A stretch of DNA of 64,000 nt from Venturia oleaginea. Lineage: Eukaryota > Ascomycota > Dothideomycetes > Venturiales > Venturiaceae. Below the pieces are notes generated by a model, which did no database searches, was not told where the DNA came from, and saw only the letters and a list, made by a program, of their open reading frames with translations. Positions 1-9,597 of this stretch are shown here, piece by piece. Every line of letters starts with the position of its first letter. The first letter of the stretch is position 1. A program made the translations under genes and the position numbers. The stretch spans positions 496,001 to 560,000 of the forward strand of contig JABMLP010000004.1 in NCBI GenBank assembly GCA_013176395.1. The letters are read 5' to 3'.

Positions 1-1264
1 ATCAACGTGCCACCCGAAAACAGAGTTTTATTTCGAAGAATGGTAACATGTGCACCCATTATCGCTGCAACATTCGCAGAGATGCGCAACGACAGTATTG
101 TTGGCGAAACTCTCTTTGTCAATGCGGGACCTTACCTAGGTCAGAATTGGACATTTTCCTACATTATGCGATCACAGCTTGATGGATTCGGATATTCGTT
201 AGAGTAAGGACTGCGCTTTTTCCCTTTGTATGAAGATCTGGGCTAAGAAAAAGCAGCTCCGTGTACTCGACCAACAAACTTGGTGGCGACGCATTGTCGA
301 AATGGGAGCCTATTCCCAAGCTCAACAGAACCGATGCAGACGTTACCTTATTATACCTCGCCCACAACGGTATGACATACCTTTCACCAAGCAACGATCC
401 CTGGATAAAGGCCAGCGATCCGCTTAATGGCACCGATTCGTTCTATGGAAATCCATTGACAAGTCTGATGGGCTGCATTGACCAATACCAGATTTGCGAT
501 CCAAACAGATCGAGGGAAAAAGGTTGTTCCAAGCTCGGGAGCATGTTGCAAGTTCTCGGTGCAAATCTTGGATTGAATCTCCATCAATCGGCAACTGCGG
601 GACGATTCATGGAGACAGGGTATGATCGATCGATGTACATGTCAGTGAAAGGAAGAGATGCATATGCGTTAAACGGTAGGATCGTTAGGACTCAAACATC
701 TCTTGCCATATTCTGACCTTCATCCTAGCTCAAGATCGCGCATATGGCAACATTCAACAATCCCTACCAAACAACCAATGGCAAAAAGAGGTTTCCCTCT
801 GGTTCTCCACCTCTCTAGCAAAAGAGCAGGCATGGGCCGTAGAATGGGCCACAGCCCCGAAAAACGTCGATACCTCCAAGGGTCGCGTCGAAACCCATCC
901 CTTCATAACAAAAGAATCAAAAGAGCAATGTCTGACCCAGCTCGTCCGCACTACCGGTGGCCACGTCAATTTCTCCGTCCTAGGCCTAATCATTATCCTT
1001 GCTATTGGTGGATTGATCATTGTCATTGGGTTGTCGATTGATACGCTTGTCGGGTGGATGAGGACTCGTAGTGGAAAGTTTAAGAAGGAGCAATGGGAGG
1101 TTGAAGAGACTTTGGAGTTGCATCGAGCGGCGTATGAGGCGATGGGTTTTGGGACTGAGGGTGAGCTGCCGCCGAGTACTATATTATCGAGAGGGACGAC
1201 GCTCGCGGAGAAGGCGGAGACCATTGCATTTATTCCTGGTGATGACAGAAGTGGAGAGGAGTGA
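1..1264 (+). CDS. 3' part of a single-pass membrane protein of unknown function (5' end outside window)
   Basis: Three exons give one continuous frame: <1-203, 248-675 and 729-1264, with introns 204-247 (GTAAGG...TAAG) and 676-728 (GTAGGA...CTAG). The visible 388 residues begin with an extracellular-looking part that has several N-glycosylation sequons (NWT, NRT, NGT) and spaced cysteines (TCAP, GCIDQYQIC). One strong membrane segment follows near the end (VNFSVLGLIIILAIGGLIIV), then a cytoplasmic tail of about 80 residues containing EVEETLELHRAAYEAMG. This architecture (large ectodomain, one C-terminal membrane helix, short tail) is common among uncharacterised plasma-membrane proteins of filamentous ascomycetes. 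No enzyme motif is visible and I assign no function. The introns were chosen because they alone restore the frame. Confidence 0.7.
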
Positions 1265-1532
1265 ATGGGAGATGATCATGTCAAAACTTTGATGGCGGGC
1301 GCGCGATTGTTTCTCGATATATTATGTTGAAGATGCTTCTCACACAATGGATTCCAAAATTCGTACACGACATTCCTGGATTTGTTCATGATTGGAATTG
1401 GCGAGTTACGAACATTTTTTCCGTTGGGCGAAGTCCGACACGATGCTATTGAGAGCCTGGGGTGTCACATCGCTCAAGGGTCGCCCCGCTAGGCCTCTGT
1501 TGATTTCCCTGAAGGCGTCTTGACCATTTCTG

Positions 1533-2450
1533 TTAAGATCTGTGTGATCCAGACTCACGAATAGCTCTTAACCTCCGTGCCTCTTCCTTGACCATCTGCC
1601 ACGACCTATACTCGAACAGCTCGGAGACCGAAGATTTCAACCCTGAGCCACCTTCTGTGATGTACGCACCCTTGCCTCGTTGAAGTACAACCATCATCTC
1701 TCGACGCTGTAGCGGCTGTCGATTGCGGATCCAATCCGGCGCATTGTTGTCGAAGACCTCGCGCTTCTTCGGATCAAGAATGACGTTTTTGTGACCAACA
1801 TACTCCCTTTTGGCAACAAAAATCTCCACCTCAGCTCCCGTGAGGTATTTGTCTCGTTGCTGGATGATGGAGGACCAAGTGGTTGGTTGCGAATCGCGAG
1901 AGAAACTTTGAAACCCAATCCGGACACGCGTGAATGTGAAGGTTTCAGTATTGTCTATCAAGTAACGAAGTTGCTTCCAACCACATCCCGCTCGCACTTG
2001 TTGTTCAATGTCAAAGTACTTGGAGCTGGGGGCTATCGAGGCAGGTCGTTGGATAGAGAGACCGCCGTCCAGAATGGTGAGGGTATCCAGCTGTAAGCCA
2101 GGACACAGAGGGAAGAAGTCGTGCCAATGGAAAAGGTCTCCGTCAATGTCGAAAGGTACATCGCGCATGGTGATATGCCTGATCAAAGACAGTTGCGCCC
2201 GTGAAAGTTTGCTGAGTAAGTCGAGCAGAGACTCGGTACTGGCGCAATGAAAGTGGAATTTGTCCAAGGTCAAGATTGGAAGAGCTTCAAGGCGGAACAT
2301 TTGGCAGGTCTGCAGGATAGCTAATAAATGGCGTTGGACACCACGTCGGAATCTCCTGGGCTGATGGATGCTGAGATCCGAAGTGCGTACATAGTGCCCC
2401 CATATCTGAAGCCGGAGCTCAACAGGCAGCGATTGTAGTGAAGCCACCAT
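1533..2450 (-). CDS. 2EXR/F-box-like fungal protein
   Basis: A single-exon frame of 305 residues starting at the ATG at 2450. The N-terminus SLQSLPVELRLQIWGHYV is the hallmark of fungal 2EXR/F-box-like proteins (FxxLPxELRxxIW). It is followed by an imperfect leucine-rich stretch (ILQTCQMFRLEALPIL, LDTLTILDGG) and a basic C-terminus. F-box-type N-termini recruit Skp1/cullin ubiquitin ligases, but many fungal 2EXR proteins have no tested function, so a ligase role is inference only. Such genes are numerous and fast-evolving in Pezizomycotina and often lie next to HET genes, as here. Confidence 0.7.
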   Translation of the reverse strand: MVASLQSLPVELRLQIWGHYVRTSDLSIHQPRRFRRGVQRHLLAILQTCQMFRLEALPILTLDKFHFHCASTESLLDLLSKLSRAQLSLIRHITMRDVPFDIDGDLFHWHDFFPLCPGLQLDTLTILDGGLSIQRPASIAPSSKYFDIEQQVRAGCGWKQLRYLIDNTETFTFTRVRIGFQSFSRDSQPTTWSSIIQQRDKYLTGAEVEIFVAKREYVGHKNVILDPKKREVFDNNAPDWIRNRQPLQRREMMVVLQRGKGAYITEGGSGLKSSVSELFEYRSWQMVKEEARRLRAIRESGSHRS

Positions 2451-3503
2451 TTGAAGTGAGGGGAATGATGGTGATGATGTTGATGTACAAGAGAAGAGAA
2501 GTTGAGGGAGCCTGAGGACGAGGGGAGCTGATGCAGGTGATCGCGCTAGACATAAAGTGGTTAGCTTCTAGATGACGGAATTTTACGAATTTGGTTCCTA
2601 CCTCCTATGAGTCCTATCTGATTTCCCATCAACAGCTTTTCTTACTGTGCCTTTATATTGATCGCCCACGAGCTACAAATTCTGCGGCGTACAGTCTTTG
2701 AGAAGTACGAGCCAGCTACCAGCAAATCCCCTATTCAACATCATCATCAACTACGATAGAATAACAGGTCAATACGCTGTTCGACCTGAGATCATTCATA
2801 ACCTCGACCATGATATAAAAACTCATCTGCAGCGACGAAAAGCAGGAAAAGGAAGTCTCTAGAATTGACTATTATCTAAGATATATCAGGAAAGAGTGCT
2901 GTTTTCCCTAGGGAAACTCCTCAATGCACCGAAGCTCGACAAGTGCAAACGAGTAGGAGCTTCTTGACCGAGTACGGCAAGCCTTCTAACATGGTGAGTG
3001 ACCGTGCGACGTTTACTCAGATACGGGAAGATACTCAAGCTCAACGGGATATTATCATATCGCGTGTGTCTAAAGATTGGTTGGCTAAACGAGGCATACG
3101 GAAAAAGAAGATTAAGTCTTTTAAGCCAAACAGAATAGAAAAGGAGCAGGATTGATCACGTAATATCTTGCTTCAAATCCACTAATAAGCCAAAACCTTT
3201 TAACATCTGAAAAGTCTCTTTGAGGTCGGCGAGATTGAGTCGATCGTTCCTATAGCCAACATATAAATGAATTTGGCATAGTATCATTGAGCTACGGCTA
3301 ATAAGCATCTTCTTGCTATCCGACTTGGTAGTGCGAAATGGCTCAGACTGTATACTAAAGATATCATTATTATCTCGTCATTTCTTTCCACCAATGGCTG
3401 CTCTTTTACATATTATTGAAATAGGCTAATCATCTAATCCTTATTTAGCAAAAAGAGATACAGTCACCACCACCAGAAATAACAAAAAAGGGGGAAGACA
3501 AAA
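2451..3503. other. Intergenic, A+T-rich, no gene seen
   Basis: The upstream side of the 2EXR gene followed by A+T-rich sequence with scattered stops in all frames. The short frame at 2943-3155 has no recognisable motif, and I would not annotate it. Confidence 0.5.
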
Positions 3504-3622
3504 ACATACAGCAGCGGGGATTCGCTGGTGGTCACCCACCCAACTACTAATTCGCCGATATCAAGCTTATCTAGGAATGAGCGAACGGGGATTCGAGTTT
3601 TCTTGATTCTGTGGCCGTATGT
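3504..3622 (-). rRNA. 5S ribosomal RNA
   Basis: Read on the minus strand, the 119 nt start with ACATACGGCC and end with GCTGCTGTATGT, so the two ends pair to form helix I. The most conserved fungal 5S block, TTAGTAGTTGGGTGGGTGAC, followed by CACCAGCGAATCCC, is intact. Helix II pairs ATCAAG with CTTGAT, and helix III pairs CGAA with TTCG. A short T run follows the 3' end (RC of 3501-3504) as an RNA polymerase III stop. The 5' half differs from the Neurospora-type sequence, but the differences keep the stems paired, which argues for a functional variant. It is a lone gene, as expected for fungi with dispersed 5S genes. Confidence 0.88.
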
Positions 3623-3741
3623 GCTTGTCCTGGGTTTTAGTCTGTATATATAGTGCTTCTATGGTTACTGAGATTCTATCTTAGCGACGATAACGTCAAG
3701 GGGAAGGGAAGCAAAGCTGGACAGTAGAGTATGAATACGAA

Positions 3742-3781
3742 AAACGGGGACAGGAATTCTCTTGATTCTGTGGCCGTGTGT
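3742..3781 (-). pseudogene. Truncated 5S rRNA copy (5' part only)
   Basis: On the minus strand this begins ACACACGGCC and continues ACAGAATCAAGA, matching the first ~25 nt of the 5S gene at 3504-3622 apart from one base. It then diverges after about 38 nt and lacks the conserved TTAGTAGTTGGGT block and the 3' strand of helix I. It cannot make a 5S rRNA and looks like a relic of a local duplication. Confidence 0.7.
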
Positions 3782-4402
3782 GCCTGGTGGTTGATTTTAT
3801 CAATTCATATAGCTCTCTTCATGGGGACACCACCACTTTGGCGAGCTCAGAAATAATCATCCGTCCAATTTCAGGGGTCCTGTCTACTTAGCTCTCAGAA
3901 ATAAGTTTCCATTCATATATCCAGATACGAACCTAATTGAACACTCGTCAGAAATCCGTGATATGTGTTAGAACGTATGATCGGGGTATTAGCTTGAGGT
4001 TTAACGTCTTAGTCCAACGCAATGGAAAAAGTGCAGAAGAAATATGACTGTGTTCGCAATTTCATGAACTTGGATGAAGAATTTGAGGCAAGTAGTAGTG
4101 CCATAATTTCTCCAAGGATTAAGTCTGGGAGGAGTAGTGACGTATCGATCGCCCAGTTTCGTGCATCAGCTAAAATGCAAGCCTCGGAAGTGAAAAGGGG
4201 CTGGACAGCTAAAATTCAGCTACAAAGGATTCAGGCGTCTTAGCCACCGATAAAAACGGTAGAGGTCCACCATTCTTCCTTTCATCAACAATCTCAAGCT
4301 TGATCCATCACAAATTTAGCTCCTCTGCAGGTTACTGATAGTATTTAGCATTAAGCCCATGTTCATCCCAAACCATTCGAAGAGCTACTCTCCACCGTTC
4401 CT
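3782..4402. other. Intergenic, no gene seen
   Basis: A+T-rich sequence. The plus-strand frame at 4022-4243 (73 residues) shows no motif and has no supporting splice context. Nothing else is supportable. Confidence 0.4.
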
Positions 4403-4562
4403 TCAGAACTCCTCCCTAAAATACTCCGCCTCGTCTGCGTCGTCCCAAGGTATCATCTCCCTCTTCCTCAAATATCTAGCAAAGCCCTTATAATCCCTAC
4501 AAGACTTCGCATCTTGCTTATACTCATAGTACTCACACGGACTCACCAATGACTCAGGCAGT
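4403..4562 (-). CDS. Candidate last exon of a small conserved protein
   Basis: On the minus strand a frame opening directly after a splice-acceptor-like CACAG (ends at 4563) runs to a TGA at 4403-4405. It encodes about 52 residues with strongly protein-like composition: SPCEYYEYKQDAKSC, then DYKGFARYLRKR, then IPWDDADEAEYFREEF. The upstream frame has a stop just before the acceptor, so an earlier exon must exist, and I could not place it. It lies 3' of the HET gene on the same strand but in a separate frame. It may be a real small gene or a fragment of one; I do not recognise the family with certainty. Confidence 0.4.
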
Positions 4563-4931
4563 CTGTGACCAAAATGGTGTTTTCACATGAGAACAAAGCC
4601 AGAAGGCTGAACGCAACTAATCAACTCGCCCCAAACTTTTTATTTTAAGGTAGAGCGTTCGAAATAATCAGCGTCGTCCGGTTTCTGTCCGCTACTATTT
4701 TCTCGATAGGCAGCGCATAGCGGGCCATACTACATTGTCTTTCTTCCAATTGTTCGATGACCGAATATTCCGTCGGTCTTGAGCCCTCAAATCCAGATCG
4801 ATGTTGGAAAACCCCTGGCAGCTTGCCAGAATTGCAGCAACGTTCCATTTAGGATATGTGCATTGGGATTGCTGTCAAGGACTAGAAAGGTGTTTTCCTC
4901 GTGATCGCAGCTATCGAGGCTCAGTGACCGT

Positions 4932-7900
4932 CTAAACAAGCATAAATGTCTCCTCCCGATAATCATTCGGGTCAATGTTCTCCACGGCACCAACAGCATT
5001 AACATACTCCGTAAATCCAATTCTTTCATAACATGGCATTCTACTTTCATCGTGCTCAGTCTTTTCACGTAATACCAGGCACAAAGTATTACGAATACGG
5101 CCAACACGCTCCCTCTCTTTCTCCATCACCGCAACATCGCCGTTATACGACCAACCAACAAGAGAAACCTTCTGCGACAGAACCGGCAAGACGAACAACT
5201 TCTCGGTACGCGGGATTTGATTCTCGTCTGGTGCCGTGACAGTATAATCAGGTAAGAATTGTATACCTTGAGAGTCGTCAAGGTCCATTCGCTGGCTTCC
5301 AGTCATTGAAGTAAGCACATAAGGTACGCTGGACGAACCGTCGCTAATAGCCGTCCACGATGATTCAGCAAGTCGTCCTTTGATCGTCAATGAGCAGCCC
5401 TCTGATACAGATCCGAATTCGTCATCACCCCTCAGGGACATAGATACATCCAAGACCTCACATAATGGCCGATTGTCCTCGGGCGCTCGGTAGCTGATGG
5501 CATCGAAGACACTTGCCCAAGACCACGAGGGTGCAACATACTCTCGCAATCGCCCTTTTTGACTCGTCCAGAACTTTGCCTCGTCTGCCTCCTCGTTCTG
5601 AAAGCGAATCATTTTCTTTGCCCTATGTCTAAGCAATGGCGCGCCAACAAACCAAACAAGCTGGCCATATACGTTGTTTCGCCACAGACCTGCAAGATAC
5701 TGCCCAGGATGTCGATTCGGCCGACGAGAAACATAATCTCGAGCGAGACCAGAAATTGCGGGAAGACGGTCGCTCGCATACGTGAGATTGAGATAGCTGT
5801 AAGCAACCACATATTGAGTCCATCGCAAGCTCTCCGGGGTTCGTCTCTTCATGACAGCCCCGTCTTCCATGCCTTCCACATTCATGCGCCGCCCCGCATC
5901 TCCGATACTCATCCAGTAAGAGTCCATAGCGTGACCGCATTCACAAGATATTCCTTTTGCACATTCAAAGAGTATTTCTGATCCGGCGAAGTGTAAAGTC
6001 CTGGGCGCAAGCAGCCGTTCTTGAAATACCCAGGCACGTCGCATGAGAGGAAAATGCTCGTCCAATATGGCCGTTTCAGCTCGAGAGAAATGTGGTAAGT
6101 TGTCCAACTGGTCGCTAGGATAGGCGAAAAGTGAATAGGATGCTCCAAGCCTATCCTTTCCATCGGCAATGACGGCTGTTGGTCGACCCTCAAAGCCGAG
6201 ATTCGCATCAGGACTTGCTAGACTCGTAGCCGCAATGCAGATGTAGCAATGGCCATAGTATGCAGCCATCTGCGTAGACTCCCGAAGCCAATCGTCCTTC
6301 GAGTCTTGGAGGATGCAAAGTGAGTCAATCCACAAATATCGAATACCCAAATATTGACAGACACTGATGGCATCCGTGTACATTTTTGGCAGATCGGCCC
6401 GCGGGATTTCTTCTTTGTATTTTGCAATGGTTTCCTGAGGTAAGCTTGTTCAACTCAGCTTTACCCCAGCAGTAGCTCAGACAAGCGTATTGGCCTGGCA
6501 CGTTTGAAGTGGTGACAATGTTGACTCTGTCATTAGGCTGAGCGCCAACGTCCAAGCATCGAGTAGGGAGGAGTGATTCTCCTTTAAAACATTTATTGTG
6601 ATCTTGAAGACAATTCTCGACCCAAGAGGAGGCTAGAGACCAACGCTTGGCAGGATTGAACCAACTTTCGGATAATTTTCTCTTTGGGAACAAAGCAAAG
6701 ACATCGCTATTTGTCAATTCGCCTACTGATATCAGTGTACTGTGGCTTTCAATTATGTGTAGGGACATGTTCACCGTCGTTTACAAAGAGCCTGTGCTGG
6801 CCTGTGAGGTTGCCTTTCTTGATCCGAAGTTCCACAGCCTCAGCATGGTAAGCACTCTTGCTAGTTGTCTCCAGAAGAATTTCGATTCCTTCGAAAGTGC
6901 CGTAATTAGCACAGACAAGCTGACGGATTAGCTGGCATAAACCACAATCCTCGTCAACAATGTTGCCCTCCAGAGAACGAATGCGCGTGCGATGGGTCTC
7001 ATTCCACGGACTGAACCATTTACCAGCTCTAAAAGCGGCGGCACAAGCAAGGCATCTATTTGACGTGTGTCGTCTTAAACAATGTCAGCTTATAATTGAC
7101 GAAGAGACAAGAGCCGAACGTACAGTTTGAGTCGGCTTTCTTCCAGAACCACGTAGTCTTCGAGGTCCACGACGAAGGTTTTGTATGTTAGAGACCTCTC
7201 CTTGTTCCCGAGGTCTTGGGAGGGTTGCTCGATATCCATGGAGAGGACGCTACCGCATAAGCGAAGGTTTCTGGTCAAGCCCGGCATGAAATTGTGACCA
7301 AAAGCTCGAAGTCGGCCGTCGGCAACCCCAAAAATCTTTCGCAGCTTGAAAGCGCATTCACATAGAACATTCTTAGTTGTGAAGTATGTAGCCAAAAGCA
7401 CTGAGCCATTGACGAGTTTGACCTCACAACCAGTCAACTGTCCAACATTCTCAGCAGAGTCCACAGGCACGGGCGGATAATTATCTTCGGATCGAAGACC
7501 ATTGAAAGCGATGAGTCTCCCGTTCAGACAGCGGATATTTCGACTAATATCCATTGAGCTTTCCCGCAAAACACCTCCATTGGGGCTTAGCCGACCATGC
7601 AAACTGGTGCCGACAAGGTTGATATTGTGGGAGGACTCTGTGAAATTAACACCGCGCGAGAATTTCCCACTCGAATTGCCAATGTAACCGTCAAGATCCA
7701 GAAAAGACGATGCGTAACTTCCGTCCTGCTGCAGACAATCTGCAGAGAGCAGAAAGCCTGAAATTAGTCTCAAATTGTGGACGTCTTCCTGAGCAGTGGC
7801 GGATAGTCGTAAGCTTGGAGTGGAAAGACTAGGGCTATAGGCTGCATTGTATTCCACGATTTTCACCCCGAGCTTTTGTTCACGCGCAATCGGGAGTGTA

Positions 7901-8310
7901 AGTGCAAGACCGACCACATCATACTGCCATCGTCCGTCCATGCTGGCGAGCTCCGCCCATAAGCTGTAATCGACCAAACGAACATTTCTGGCACTTTGAG
8001 AAAAATGCTTCCCAGTCATCGAAAAGTTCCCATTATCGTTGCCCAGCACGTCATCGAGGTGGAATCTACACTGGAGGACCTCGCCGCCGCCTGGCAAGCA
8101 TATGCTAGCTTCCAACATACATTTCGATAACAGTTTCAGGGCCCGAATGGCCGGCGGTGGGCAGCTTGCTGGTGGCGATGGTGCTGGCCGAGAGGGGAGT
8201 GGGGGTGGAATAGCGGGCGGTCCATTATTGCCGGGAACAGCATCCCTAGGCAGGTCTTTCGATCCCGATAGACTTGTCACAGCGCTCTTGAGTCGGAACT
8301 TCCAACTCAT
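4932..8310 (-). CDS. CVNH-repeat/HET-domain fusion protein, with a frameshift in the HET domain
   Basis: Exon 1 (7124-8310) starts at the ATG at 8310. It has a proline-rich linker and then three cyanovirin-N homology-like repeats (roughly residues 75-165, 190-285 and 300-395) with the family pattern GNxxGxFxxxxxxFxxSxxNIxLV. Intron 7074-7123 (GTACGT, branch GCTGAC, TTTAAG) splices in frame into exon 2 (6775-7073), which has CLACAAAF and CGLCQLI. Intron 6726-6774 leads to exon 3 (4932-6725), an HET domain: YACLSYCWG, then LGIRYLWIDSLCILQD, then RRAWVFQERLLAPRTLHF. At about 6428-6436, between SYCWG and the AxxVxxxLGIRYLWID block, the frame shifts by one base; summed exon length is 3n+1. HET domains trigger incompatibility-type cell death in filamentous fungi, and CVNH domains are carbohydrate-binding folds. 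The joint protein would be about 1,090 residues. The lesion may be real or an assembly error. Confidence 0.72.
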
Positions 8311-8626
8311 TGTAGGCCTTTTGGGCAGAGGAAGCCTCCTGAGTGAGAATAGGGACGACGAAGATCACGAACTGAAGGCAGAGGGATTGACGTAAGCATC
8401 AGCCACAGAAGCGGACTGTTCGAGACTACTCCCTACTTGGTCAAGCGTCGGTCACAATCGGCATTTTCTAGCGGCTGCTCCAAAATTTCTGCCTAAACGC
8501 CACTACTCCACCTACCCCGTGACTTGTCGAGTCTCCATCCAATCAACATCTTCTGTTTCAACTCATTGTAGAAGTCCAAGTGTCTCTGATCACATGCTAC
8601 TGGTCCAAGCTTCTGAATCTTCTGAT

Positions 8627-8634
8627 ACTTAAAG
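8627..8634 (+). promoter_or_regulatory. Candidate TATA-like element of the U6 gene
   Basis: The sequence ACTTAAAG lies about 30 bp upstream of the U6 start at 8664, the usual position of the RNA polymerase III TATA element. The match is weak. Confidence 0.35.
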
Positions 8635-8663
8635 ACGCCGTCTCCTCCATATTCCGTCCTTCA

Positions 8664-8815
8664 GTTCTTCGGAACATTTGGTCAATGCAAGTTCCTCCCT
8701 CCTAACACACGCTGTTCTCACGCTTACTCTATTACAGTTGAAACGATACAGAGAAGATTAGCATGGCCCCTGCACTAAGGATGACACGCTCAATCAAAGA
8801 GAAGCTACAAGTTTT
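8664..8815 (+). ncRNA. U6 spliceosomal snRNA, interrupted by an intron
   Basis: Exon 1 (8664-8686) is GTTCTTCGGAACATTTGG plus TCAAT, the U6 5' stem-loop and adjoining segment. Exon 2 (from 8738) reads TTGAAACGATACAGAGAAG and continues with the ACAGAGA box, ATGGCCCCTGCACTAAGG, and AAGGATGACACG, ending in AGCTACAAG before a T7 tract. Removing 8687-8737 regenerates the universal GGTCAATTTGAAACGATACAGAG. The ACAGAGA and AGC motifs, which pair with the 5' splice site and U2, are intact. The mature RNA is about 101 nt. It lies between the divergent CVNH-HET gene and MPP10. Confidence 0.93.
8687..8737 (+). other. Spliceosomal-type intron in U6 (GC-AG)
   Basis: A 51-bp intron starts GCAAGT, has a CTAAC branch site at 8702-8706 and ends TTACAG. 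The donor is GC rather than GT; no GT donor at this position would restore the U6 sequence. Confidence 0.85.
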
Positions 8816-8818
8816 TTT
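8812..8818 (+). terminator. RNA polymerase III T-tract terminator of U6
   Basis: Seven consecutive T residues directly follow the U6 3' end (AGCTACAAG). Confidence 0.85.
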
Positions 8819-9597
8819 CATTGCTGGTTTCGTCTGCGGACGGGATTGTGAAGAAATTGATTTTGACTTCTATTGCCTGCGCCTTTGGTTGCCAATCATT
8901 CTCGATAGTCTGCCCCTGCTGGCAATACAAAGGTGAGTTTGTTGTGCTGCGCTCTCAACTGTTCATATGGAACGGATGGAGTGGTTGAGGTTTGGGTTTT
9001 GCTACTTCACATTTCGGCTCGGGATGGCACGCGAGATCGCCGAGGCCATGTGACTTCCGAGATCGATCTGTCTTTGGGGCAGCGCACCTCAATAAATACA
9101 TCTTGGTCTTAATGATGTGATGAACGGCGCAATTGCAATGTTTGGCTCCGATTTGGTTTGTTCGCGAGGATACAGATCATCAAGCGACCTAGGAAATTCA
9201 CGACTTGAGGCTGTCCGTATATGCTTGCTCTTGGAGAGAGAGAGAGGTTCATTGGGAGCGCTCAGTCTTGCTCATATTCGGATATGATCAGTATATGGAG
9301 ACGATCGTGTTAGGAGTATGCACAATGGCCAATGGAAACGATAGCTGGCGGACAGGCAGGTAGAGGTCGGCGATGAGCATCAAATTGTGGACGCCATTTG
9401 AACTCAGATAGCAGAAAACTCATTCTCGGCCACTATCACAGACGCTCAAAACCTTCAATTAAGAATCGACCTGTGATTTAATAATGTATTGACGATACCA
9501 AGGCCGATGGTGTCGCAAACTCCGACGGACCCGCCAAAAAAGTTCTTCGTGCGAACCCCGAATCCTCTTCAACCCCAACCACAATCAGCCTCGATAA
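8819..9597. other. Intergenic between U6 and MPP10
   Basis: No open frame with recognisable protein character. It presumably holds the MPP10 promoter. A GA-rich run (GGAGAGAGAGAGAGG, about 9233-9247) is the only notable simple sequence. Confidence 0.5.

Noticed and set aside
6428..6470. An intron to explain the HET frameshift
   Set aside because: The only GT...AG pair nearby (GTAAAG...CTCAG, 30 bp) is too short and a multiple of three, so it does not change the frame.
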